The translations under genes and the position numbers were made by a program. Positions 16,932 to 27,213 of a stretch of 39,515 nucleotides of DNA are shown one piece after another (position 1 is the stretch's first letter; each line of letters begins with the position of its first letter). The stretch comes from an uncultured Desulfobacteraceae bacterium (GTDB lineage: Bacteria; Desulfobacterota; Desulfobacteria; Desulfobacterales; Desulfobacteraceae). The notes under the pieces were generated by a model. It searched no databases. It was given only the letters and a program-made list of their open reading frames with translations, and was not told the DNA's origin. The stretch is taken from positions 1 through 39,515 of the forward strand of contig CAJWHT010000032.1 in NCBI GenBank assembly GCA_913041495.1, read 5' to 3'.

Positions 16932-16960
16932 TTGCTATCTGTGCGGGAGTGGTGTAGAAT
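16932..16960 (+). promoter_or_regulatory. Candidate sigma-70 promoter for the RNA helicase gene
   Basis: TTGCTA and TAGAAT are separated by exactly 17 bases, 57 bases before the helicase start codon. The -10 matches 5 of 6 and the -35 matches 4 of 6 consensus positions. Confidence 0.5.
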
Positions 16961-17016
16961 ACGCATCTTTTAATGACGCCGTTTCCGGCACACTATCCCA
17001 AAGGAACACAATCCCC

Positions 17017-18816
17017 ATGTCCGACGATATAACGCCCGCCAGCGGGTTTGACCATTTGCCCCTGAGCGCCGCCGTTCTGTCGGCTGTCAGCGCCGCCGGT
17101 TATAAGACCCCCACACCGATTCAGGAAAACGCCATTCCGGTCCTGGCCCGGGGCAGGGATCTGATCGGCCAGGCAAGAACCGGTACCGGAAAAACCGCCG
17201 CTTTTGCCCTGCCGCTGATCTCCAGAATAGATACGGATCTTGATAAGCCCCAGGTCCTGGTACTCACTCCCACCCGGGAGCTTGCCATCCAGGTGGCCGA
17301 GGCCTTTAAAACTTACGGCCGGAACAGCAAGGGACTTCGGGTCTTGCCGGTTTACGGCGGCCAGAGTTACGCCATTCAGCTCAAGCAGCTAAAGAGGGGG
17401 GTCCATGTGGTGGTGGGAACTCCCGGGCGGATCATGGATCATATCCAGAGAAAAACCATTTCCCTGGCCCACCTGTTCTGCCGGGTGCTCGATGAGGCGG
17501 ATGAAATGCTGCACATGGGGTTTATCGATGATGTGGAGTGGATCTTCAGCCAGGTGTCCCATCCCGTCCAGACCGCTCTTTTTTCCGCTACCATGCCCGC
17601 CCCCATCAAGCGCATTGCCCAGACTTACCTGGAAACTCCCGAGGAAATCACCCTGAGATCTCAATCTCTGGGTCTTGAGAGCATCACCCAGAAGTTCTGG
17701 CTGGTGAAAGGTGCCGGAAAAATTATCGCCCTCTCGCGTATTCTGGATGCCACCTGTTTTGATGCGGCTATCGTATTTGTGAAGACAAAATCCAGCACAT
17801 TGGATGTCTGCCGGCAACTGGAAGACAAAGGCTTTCGGGCTGAGGCCTTGAACGGGGACATGGCCCAGGATGCCCGTGAAAAAACCGTTGAGCGCCTGAA
17901 ACAGGGCCGTATAGACATCCTGGTGGCAACGGATGTGGCGGCACGGGGCCTGGATGTGGACCGGATTTCCCATGTGATCAACTACGATTTGCCGGACAAG
18001 ACCGATCCTTATATCCACAGAATCGGCAGGACCGGCAGGGCCGGCAGAAAAGGAGAGGCCCTGTTGTTTGTCCATCCCCGGGAACGGTGGATGCTCCGTA
18101 AGCTGGAAAAGGCGACGGGACATCCCATCTCACAGATCCAGCTTCCCTCCAACAGGGCCATCAATAAAAAGCGGGTCCAGGATTTCAGGGCAGCAATCAG
18201 GAGTGTACTCGATGCAGAAGACCTTGGTGTGTTTGAAAATCTTATCACGGCCTACGCTGAAGAAGAAGGCCTGCCCATGGCCACCGTGGCCGCCGCACTG
18301 GGAAAGATGGCCCATGGGGACACCCCGTTTTTTTTAACTGAAAAACTGTCCGGGCAGGAGAACCAGAAATCGAAAAAAGCCAAAAAAGACAAAATCCCGG
18401 GAAGTAAAACTCTGGAAAGTAAAATCCCGGGAAGTAAAATCCTGGATAGTAAAATCAAAGATAAAAAAAGCAGGGCAAAACTCAAAGACAGCAGCACAGG
18501 CAAAAGTAATCCCGGGAAAGACATACAACCTGCTGCGGACCTCAAGGACCGGCAGCCGGTCCGGCCCCTTGAAAAGGGCATGGACCGTTACCGCATCGAG
18601 GTGGGCCGCAGCCACGGCGTCAAGGCCAGGGATATCGTTGGGGCCATCTCGAATGAAGCCGGGCTCGAAAGCCGCTTTATCAAAGGCATATCCATTAAAA
18701 ATAAGTTTTCCGTTGTGGATCTGCCAGAAGGGATGCCCAAAGACATCTTTCATGTTTTGAAAAAAACCTGGCTCCGGCAGAAGCCCATGGCGATATCCCG
18801 CCTGGATTACCGGTAG
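17017..18816 (+). CDS. DEAD-box ATP-dependent RNA helicase with DbpA-type RNA-binding domain
   Basis: This 599-residue RNA helicase of the DeaD/CsdA class probably remodels rRNA or mRNA structure, for example in ribosome assembly or cold growth. The Q-motif PTPIQ is at about 32-36, the Walker A ARTGTGKT at 53-60, PTRELA at 85-90, the DEAD box at 159-162 and SAT at 190-192. In the second RecA-like domain, HRIGRTGR is at 334-341. Residues about 448-520 form a lysine-rich linker with 5-residue repeats. The C-terminal part (about 524-598) is a DbpA-type RNA-binding domain, which in DbpA reads 23S rRNA. A candidate promoter lies upstream and a weak terminator follows. Confidence 0.95.
   Translation: MSDDITPASGFDHLPLSAAVLSAVSAAGYKTPTPIQENAIPVLARGRDLIGQARTGTGKTAAFALPLISRIDTDLDKPQVLVLTPTRELAIQVAEAFKTYGRNSKGLRVLPVYGGQSYAIQLKQLKRGVHVVVGTPGRIMDHIQRKTISLAHLFCRVLDEADEMLHMGFIDDVEWIFSQVSHPVQTALFSATMPAPIKRIAQTYLETPEEITLRSQSLGLESITQKFWLVKGAGKIIALSRILDATCFDAAIVFVKTKSSTLDVCRQLEDKGFRAEALNGDMAQDAREKTVERLKQGRIDILVATDVAARGLDVDRISHVINYDLPDKTDPYIHRIGRTGRAGRKGEALLFVHPRERWMLRKLEKATGHPISQIQLPSNRAINKKRVQDFRAAIRSVLDAEDLGVFENLITAYAEEEGLPMATVAAALGKMAHGDTPFFLTEKLSGQENQKSKKAKKDKIPGSKTLESKIPGSKILDSKIKDKKSRAKLKDSSTGKSNPGKDIQPAADLKDRQPVRPLEKGMDRYRIEVGRSHGVKARDIVGAISNEAGLESRFIKGISIKNKFSVVDLPEGMPKDIFHVLKKTWLRQKPMAISRLDYR
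18391..18450 (+). repeat. Four tandem 15-base repeats inside the RNA helicase gene
   Basis: Two 30-base copies, each made of two 15-base units such as AAAATCCCGGGAAGT, encode K-I-P-G-S / K-T-L-E-S type pentapeptides in the linker before the RNA-binding domain. The repeat keeps frame (15 = 5 codons), so its number can vary without breaking the gene. Confidence 0.85.
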
Positions 18817-18830
18817 AGCGCACCGCACCT

Positions 18831-18861
18831 CCGGTTTAGGACGCGACCGGTTGTCTTTTTT
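18831..18861 (+). terminator. Weak rho-independent terminator after the RNA helicase gene
   Basis: CCGGT and ACCGG form a 5-bp stem with a 10-base loop, followed by TTGTCTTTTTT. The stem is short but the T-run is good. Confidence 0.45.
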
Positions 18862-18916
18862 CCGATACGCCTTATGTTGGGTTCAGATGTTATTAATTTT
18901 TAGGGAAGCCTGAACC

Positions 18917-19495
18917 ATGAAAGAGCCGGCAGAACATAATCCGCACCATCTTGTGATGGGAGAACTGGTTGATTTTCTAAGCGGACGTATTCTGCCGGAT
19001 ACCCATGACGAGCGCTATCGCCAGAAAATTGCCCGATACCTGGTTGAGCACCTGGGATTCCCGCCGGATGATATCCGGCAGAACAGGGCGGTGGTGGTCA
19101 AAACGAATGATCATGCGGCAAAACTCCATGTGGATTTTTTGGTTTATGTGGCGCAAAGATGCGGCATGCTCGTGAAATATGCCCCGGGTTCCCTTGTGAC
19201 CCGGCGGTTGTCCAACCTGGCCCTGTCGAGGATAATCCAACCCTACCAGATCCCCGTGGTGGTCACCACCAACGGAGAGGATGCCGAAGTGATCGATGGC
19301 CACACCGGAAAGGTTTTAGGGGAGGGACTGACGGCCATCCCAGGGCCGGATGATGCGTTGTTCGGCCTGTCCCCCCAACCCATTGACGAACGCCTTTTTG
19401 AAAAGGCTTCCCGCATCGCCTATGCCTGCGAAATCGACGGCGCCTGCCCCTGTGATACCGGCGTCTGTGTCATCAATCCGGATGACCCGGACTGA
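18917..19495 (+). CDS. Stand-alone HsdR N-terminal-like domain protein
   Basis: This 192-residue protein resembles the N-terminal nuclease-like domain of type I restriction HsdR subunits (HSDR_N_2 type). The fold pattern is visible as the KIARYLVEHLGFP helix (about residues 36-48), the VVVKTNDHAAKLHVDFLVY strand pair with the acidic residue D75 or nearby, and a KYAPGS segment where restriction enzymes carry E-x-K. The glutamate and lysine of that motif are not in place, so nuclease activity is doubtful. A VVVTTNGEDAEVID block near 113-126 is conserved-looking. The C-terminus has a cysteine cluster of the form CPCDTGVC. No HsdM, HsdS or helicase partner lies nearby. It converges on uvrA. Confidence 0.75.
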   Translation: MKEPAEHNPHHLVMGELVDFLSGRILPDTHDERYRQKIARYLVEHLGFPPDDIRQNRAVVVKTNDHAAKLHVDFLVYVAQRCGMLVKYAPGSLVTRRLSNLALSRIIQPYQIPVVVTTNGEDAEVIDGHTGKVLGEGLTAIPGPDDALFGLSPQPIDERLFEKASRIAYACEIDGACPCDTGVCVINPDDPD

Positions 19496-19507
19496 CATTT
19501 TCCTTTC

Positions 19508-22349
<2,842 letters not shown>

Positions 22350-22363
<14 letters not shown>

Positions 22364-23423
22364 GGGCAAACCTCATCTGGTGACCGGACTGAAGTACCGC
22401 CATTTTTATGGCTTCCTTCATGCTGGTGGCGTCCGCCTTACCCTGCCAGGCGATGTCATAGGCCGTACCGTGGTCCACGGAGGTGCGGATGATGGGAAGG
22501 CCTAAGGTGGTGTTGACCCCGTCCTTAAAGTGCACCATTTTAAAGGGAATCAACCCCTGGTCATGGTACATGCATACCACGGCGTCAAACCTGCCGTTAA
22601 CGGCGCTGAAAAAGACCGTATCCGGGGGCAGGGGGCCTGTGACGTCCATGCCGGAAGTCCTTGCCGTTTCAAGGGCGGGAACGATAATTTGGGACTCTTC
22701 TTTACCGAACATCCCCTCTTCGCCCGCATGGGGGTTAAGACTGGCCACAGCGATCCTGGGGCTGTCCATACCGAAACGTTCCCGCAGAGAATTGTAGGCC
22801 AGGCGGATGATCCTGACAATGGCGTCCGGGGTCAGGGTGGAAGGGACCTGGGCCAGGGGCATGTGGATGGTGACCAGGACCACCTTCAACCGTTCTCCTG
22901 CCAGCATCATGGCAAATTCATCCGTACCGGTCTGATGGGCAATCAGTTCCGTATGGCCGTGGAAGCGTGAACCGGCCATCTTCAGGCCGGTTTTGGTGAT
23001 GGGGGCAGTGACCAGGGCCTGGATGGCACCGGATGTTGCCAGGTCCACCCCTGTCAGGATATAGTTTTCCATGGCTTTGCCGGTGGCAGGTGTCGGAACC
23101 CCAAGTTCGGTGACGGAGGGGTCAAGTGGGGGGCCGGGAATCAGGTGTACCTGGCCGGGCACTTTTTCCGACGGCCCTGTCAGTTTGTCCCGGATTTGGT
23201 CCGGATGGTGGATTTCAACGATGTTCAGCCGGGTATTCATGAACGCAAAGGCCTTTTTCATGATACCGGTATCTCCGATGATCACAGGGTGACAGATGTC
23301 ATGGATATCCGGATCCGCCAGTGTGCTGGAAAGAATTTCAGGGCCGATGCCGGCAGGGTCACCCATGGTGATGCCGATTACAGGTCGTGTGAGGGAAGAA
23401 GCCATTTTAAGTATTTTGCTCAT
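22350..23423 (-). CDS. pdxA: 4-hydroxythreonine-4-phosphate dehydrogenase
   Basis: PdxA oxidises 4-phosphohydroxy-threonine in the DXP-dependent route to pyridoxal phosphate. The family core begins at [17 protein letters not shown]. The frame stays open upstream to an ATG at 23,492, but homologous sequence starts only near the ATGs at 23,423 and 23,405; neither has a good Shine-Dalgarno, so the exact start is uncertain. Metal-binding histidines are seen in HGHTELIAH and in MYHDQGLIP. With 357 residues from 23,423, length is near normal (about 330). The 3' end overlaps uvrA by 14 bases. Confidence 0.94.
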
Positions 23424-23914
23424 GCGTGTGGGGTGAATAAAGGGTAAATATACTATTGCAAGATCATAGTGTAAATACAATTCATTATCCAAATTGTGAA
23501 ACCCCCGTTATTTTCAGGCCTGGGAAAATCTCCTGATTTTTCTTTAAATTGACGTAATCCGGAGAAAAACAAAGGAAAAAGGAGTAAAAAAAATCAGGTT
23601 TAATTGGGTAAAGCCCTTGACTCATAAAGATGTCTTTGAAAAATAGGGGGTTGTCGAACTGTCTGGAATTTTTAGGGAATTGGTTTGTTTCACAGAAAAA
23701 AATCAATAAAAACAGTATTTTATCTTTATTGTGAAAACATAACCCTAACTGCTACCTAACCGAACTCATTCCAGTTGACCCCTAATACATATTCGAATAA
23801 AAAAATACCAACTTTTTAAAATATCTTTGCGGTTCGCTTTAAACGATAATTTTGTAAACATTTATGTCATACCAAGGTGTGATTTTTTAACAATTGGAAG
23901 GTTGCGTATAACGA
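23424..23914. other. AT-rich intergenic region between pdxA and dnaA
   Basis: This 491-base region separates two divergent genes and is clearly richer in A+T than its surroundings. It has one near-consensus DnaA box (TTATCCAAA at 23,485-23,493) but no exact TTATCCACA in either orientation that I could find. It must hold promoters for both genes. A replication origin is possible but not shown. Confidence 0.5.
23775..23803 (+). promoter_or_regulatory. Candidate promoter for dnaA
   Basis: TTGACC and TAAAAA are separated by 17 bases, 112 bases before the dnaA start. The -35 matches 5 of 6 consensus positions and the -10 matches 4 of 6, in a region where AT-rich matches arise by chance. Confidence 0.3.
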
Positions 23915-25321
23915 ATGGAGTCGTTCTGGAAGGAAGTCAAATCTCAAGTCAAAACCAAAGTACCGGACCATTGTTACCGGATGTGGATCGAGCCGGTAAC
24001 CTTACTTGACCATGATTCTGACAGTGTCACCCTGGCAACCCCCAACGAATTCTTCAGCAGGCGGCTCAGGGAAAACTACCTGAGTGTATTTGAGCAGGAG
24101 TTTACCAGACTCGGCTGTAAGGTCCGCGTTGAGTTCAAAACCGGGGGGGACAAGGGAAAGACCGTATCCAAAACACCTTCCAAAAAGGCCAAGGGCGACA
24201 CCACCGACGGATTCTTTGCCGCACGTGCGGCCATTCCGCAGCCGGCAAAGCCCATTCAGCCCATGCTGCCCGGAATAGACCCCTCATTTAACAGCGGCAG
24301 GATGTTGAAAAAGGATTTCACCTTTGATGATTTTGTTGTGGGGGACAACTCGAATTTTGCCTATTCCGCATCCCTGTCTCTGGCCCAGGGGCGGATCAAC
24401 GGCACCGGCATGATTTACCTGCTGTCCAAAACAGGGCTTGGCAAAAGCCATCTCTCCCAGGCCGTGGGACACCACATTATTGCCAACAGCCAAAGCAACC
24501 GGGTGTACTATGTGACGGCTGAGGATTTTACCAATGAGATGATCTTTTCCCTGAAGAACAATTGCATCGACAGGTTCAAGGATAAGTACCGTCAAAAATG
24601 TGATGTGCTGATTCTGGAGGATATCCACTTTTTATCCGGTAAAAACGCCACCCAGAAGGAACTGGCCATGACATTGGACTATCTTTTGGATGCGGACAAA
24701 AAGATTATTTTTTCAGGGTGTGAGCGCCCGGATGACATTCCCAAGCTCAACCCCAACCTGAAATCCCGGCTTAACATGGGGCTGGTTACCGAAATTGGGA
24801 CCCCGGATTTCGACACCCGCCTGCGTATCCTGCAGAAAAAGTCCAAAGGCCTGGGGTGCCGCCTGCCCACCTCCGTAAACGAGTACATCGCCCAGGAACT
24901 GTGCGACGACGTCCGCCAGCTTGAAAGCGGCCTTTTCGGTGTGGTGGCCAAGGGACAGCTCATGGGGCGGAACATTGATATGGAGTTGGCCCAGAGCGTA
25001 CTTGAGAACATGACCCGCAGCCGGAAACGGGTTACCATCGACCTGATCAAAAAGCTGGTGTGCAATGAGTTTTCGGTCTCGGAACAGGATATTATTTCCA
25101 AATCCAGAAAACGAGCCATCGTCAAACCCAGGCAGGTGGCCATGTTCCTGGCAAAACGGTATACGGACCAGCCCATTAAAAAAATCGGTTCCAGTTTCAA
25201 ACGCTACCATGCCACGGCCATTTATTCGGTGAATGCGGTGGAAAAGGAACTGAAACAAAAAGGGGTGCTCTACGAGCAGATCAACTATCTGTCCAAAAAG
25301 ATCGAAACCGGCAAATTCTAA
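23915..25321 (+). CDS. dnaA: DnaA-like replication initiator, divergent form
   Basis: DnaA is the AAA+ protein that binds the origin and opens it. This 468-residue protein keeps the family layout: domain I (1-75), a charged linker (76-130), the AAA+ domain III (about 131-365) and helix-turn-helix domain IV (about 370-450). Walker B reads D230-VLILED, and an LKSRL segment near 282 matches the conserved arginine box. Two features differ from the standard. The Walker A is SKTGLGKS (171-178), where the usual pair of glycines at the start is replaced. In domain IV the FGGRDHTTV signature is replaced by a one-residue-shorter FKRYHATAI (428-436). It could be the main initiator of a lineage with its own box sequence, or a paralogue. 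The next gene is glcD-like, not dnaN. Confidence 0.88.
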   Translation: MESFWKEVKSQVKTKVPDHCYRMWIEPVTLLDHDSDSVTLATPNEFFSRRLRENYLSVFEQEFTRLGCKVRVEFKTGGDKGKTVSKTPSKKAKGDTTDGFFAARAAIPQPAKPIQPMLPGIDPSFNSGRMLKKDFTFDDFVVGDNSNFAYSASLSLAQGRINGTGMIYLLSKTGLGKSHLSQAVGHHIIANSQSNRVYYVTAEDFTNEMIFSLKNNCIDRFKDKYRQKCDVLILEDIHFLSGKNATQKELAMTLDYLLDADKKIIFSGCERPDDIPKLNPNLKSRLNMGLVTEIGTPDFDTRLRILQKKSKGLGCRLPTSVNEYIAQELCDDVRQLESGLFGVVAKGQLMGRNIDMELAQSVLENMTRSRKRVTIDLIKKLVCNEFSVSEQDIISKSRKRAIVKPRQVAMFLAKRYTDQPIKKIGSSFKRYHATAIYSVNAVEKELKQKGVLYEQINYLSKKIETGKF

Positions 25322-26704
25322 ATGGTCCCGATATCCTATCAGCATTTATCCGAACTCCAGAACATTTTAGGCCCCAAAGGGCTCACCACAGATAAAGAAG
25401 AGCGTCTGCTGTACTCCTATGATGCGGCAGGACGCTCTTTTATGCCTGACGCCATTGTCTTTCCCGAATCCGAAACCCAGGTTTCCCAGGTGATGGCCCT
25501 TGCGAACACCCATGGATTCCCGGTGGTGCCCAGGGGGGCCGGTTCCGGGATGACCGGGGGATCCGTGCCTGTTCAGGGCGGCATTGTTCTGGTGATGACC
25601 CGGATGAACCGCATCCTGGAAATTGACGGGCAAAATTTTACCGCCGTTGTCGAACCCGGTGTGGTGGTGGCTGACCTGCACAGGGCAGTGGAGGAAAAGG
25701 GGCTGTTTTATCCGCCTGATCCCGCCTCTTCTGCGGTTTGCACCATCGGCGGGAATATCGGTGAATGTGCCGGCGGGCCCAGGGCCGTGAAATACGGGGT
25801 AACCCGGGATTATGTGCTGGGGCTTCGGGCCGTTGTGCCCACAGGCGAGGTTATCAGCACCGGGGTGAGTACCGCCAAAGGGGTCGCAGGCTACGATTTG
25901 ACCCGTCTCATTGTGGGGTCCGAAGGGACCCTTGCCGTTGCCACCCGGATTGTGCTGCGGCTGTTGCCCAAGCCGGCTGCCGTAAAGACCATGGCCGTCT
26001 TTTTTGACCGGATGTCACTGGCGGCACGGACCGTATCCGAAGTGATGAAACAGGCGGTGGTACCCAGATGTGTGGAATACCTGGATCATCCTTCCCTGGA
26101 GTTGGTGCGGGATAAGCTTTCTTTTGAACTCCCCGACGGAACCACCGCCCTGCTCATCCTCGAACTTGACGGGTCACAGGATGCCGTTGAAAAGGATGCT
26201 GCGGCCATTGAGGCCTTCTGCGGGGACCAAGGGGCACTGGCTGTGATAACGGCCAAAGACCAGGCTGAGGCTGCCGTCCTCTGGCAGGCCAGAAAATCCC
26301 TTTCCCCCGTGCTCTATAAAATTGCCCCGCACAAGATCAACGAAGACATTGTGGTGCCCATATCAAAGATTCCTGAGATGGTGGATGCCATCGGGGATAT
26401 CCAGCGGCGTTCCGGTCTCACCGTCGTCAGTTTCGGTCATGCCGGGGACGGCAATATCCACTGCAATATCATGTACAACAGACAGGACAGCGATCAAACC
26501 CTTCGGGCCCACAAGGCCGTGGACGAACTCTTTGAAAAAACGCTGGCCTTAGGGGGAACCATCACCGGTGAACACGGGGTTGGCATCACCAAGATGAAGT
26601 ACCTGCCCCAGGAGGTGGGGGCCACGGAACTTGCCCTGATGAAGGGGATCAAAAAGGTATTTGACCCCGGCAGCATTCTAAATCCCGGCAAAATATTTTC
26701 CTGA
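25322..26704 (+). CDS. FAD-binding glycolate/D-lactate oxidase subunit (GlcD family)
   Basis: This 460-residue flavoprotein belongs to the FAD-binding PCMH / C-terminal FAD-linked oxidase family that includes glycolate oxidase GlcD and D-lactate dehydrogenases. The FAD pyrophosphate-binding segment PRGAGSGMTGGSVP lies near residues 70-83, GGNIGECAGG near 142, and the C-terminal GHAGDGNIHCN and TGEHGVG segments near 375 and 418. It oxidises a 2-hydroxy acid to the 2-oxo acid and passes electrons to a partner. Its ATG follows the dnaA stop directly, without a clear Shine-Dalgarno, so translation may depend on dnaA. No iron-sulfur partner (GlcF/CCG domain) is next to it. A terminator follows. 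Confidence 0.92.
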   Translation: MVPISYQHLSELQNILGPKGLTTDKEERLLYSYDAAGRSFMPDAIVFPESETQVSQVMALANTHGFPVVPRGAGSGMTGGSVPVQGGIVLVMTRMNRILEIDGQNFTAVVEPGVVVADLHRAVEEKGLFYPPDPASSAVCTIGGNIGECAGGPRAVKYGVTRDYVLGLRAVVPTGEVISTGVSTAKGVAGYDLTRLIVGSEGTLAVATRIVLRLLPKPAAVKTMAVFFDRMSLAARTVSEVMKQAVVPRCVEYLDHPSLELVRDKLSFELPDGTTALLILELDGSQDAVEKDAAAIEAFCGDQGALAVITAKDQAEAAVLWQARKSLSPVLYKIAPHKINEDIVVPISKIPEMVDAIGDIQRRSGLTVVSFGHAGDGNIHCNIMYNRQDSDQTLRAHKAVDELFEKTLALGGTITGEHGVGITKMKYLPQEVGATELALMKGIKKVFDPGSILNPGKIFS

Positions 26705-26766
26705 CCCCCGGATACCCTTCTTTAAAAAGACCCGGCCCTAAAAAAAATTCCAAAAGACCTGAAAAA

Positions 26767-26809
26767 GACCTGAAAAAAACAGGTCTGAAAAAACGCTATC
26801 GTTTTTTTT
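26767..26809 (+). terminator. Rho-independent terminator after the glcD-like gene
   Basis: GACCTG (26,767-26,772) and CAGGTC (26,780-26,785) form one hairpin, directly followed by a second one, AAAAAACG/CGTTTTTT with a CTAT loop, ending in eight T bases. A duplicate GACCTG lies just upstream at 26,756. Confidence 0.75.
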
Positions 26810-26875
26810 AAAATCGTATCGTCACGTAATTGTAGCAGGAAGAGTACAGCAGGCAACTGACGGCGGTGTGGCCTT

Positions 26876-26900
26876 GCCCCGGAATACCTTTGGCCGGGGC
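26876..26900 (-). terminator. GC hairpin downstream of the small cysteine-rich gene
   Basis: GCCCCGG (26,876-26,882) pairs perfectly with CCGGGGC (26,894-26,900) around an 11-base loop, just past the stop of the minus-strand gene. There is no T-run, so function as a terminator is uncertain. Confidence 0.4.
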
Positions 26901-26907
26901 GGGGGGG

Positions 26908-27132
26908 TTAGTTGGGTTTTACGGAGTAATCATTGTAAATCAAAAGCTTTTCAAGGATATCCACCTTGGGGTGGCGGGTCTGCATGACGCAGCATTTGAT
27001 GGAGATGGCGCAGTAGTTGAAACACAGCCGGTTCTCCTTGTCAAATTCGCCGAAGCAGTCGGGCATGTCCATTGAATCGTGTTTGGGGCGGGGGTCTTCT
27101 TCTTCAAGCACCTGGTCCAGTTTTATTTCCAT
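26908..27132 (-). CDS. Small cysteine-rich protein of unknown function
   Basis: This 74-residue protein has an acidic N-terminus and a cysteine-rich middle: CFGEFD, then LCFNYC and IKCC, giving a C-x11-C-x3-C-x6-CC layout around residues 26-49. Such spacing suggests a zinc or iron-sulfur site. The C-terminus (VDILEKLLIYNDY) looks like an amphipathic helix. The start has only a weak GGA site. It sits 81 bases downstream of hflX on the same strand with its own hairpin after it. I believe similar small proteins exist in related sulfate reducers, but I cannot name a family. Confidence 0.6.
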   Translation of the reverse strand: MEIKLDQVLEEEDPRPKHDSMDMPDCFGEFDKENRLCFNYCAISIKCCVMQTRHPKVDILEKLLIYNDYSVKPN

Positions 27133-27213
27133 AGAAAGTCCAGTTGTCTGTTGGTTTGTTTGGTTTAGTTGTAAAGTAATTCATGGCAATGGTCAACCAA
27201 AGAAAAAAAGAAA

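Noticed and set aside
23424-23914. Definite oriC
   Set aside because: Only one near-match to a DnaA box was found and no ordered array; AT-richness alone is not enough to call an origin.
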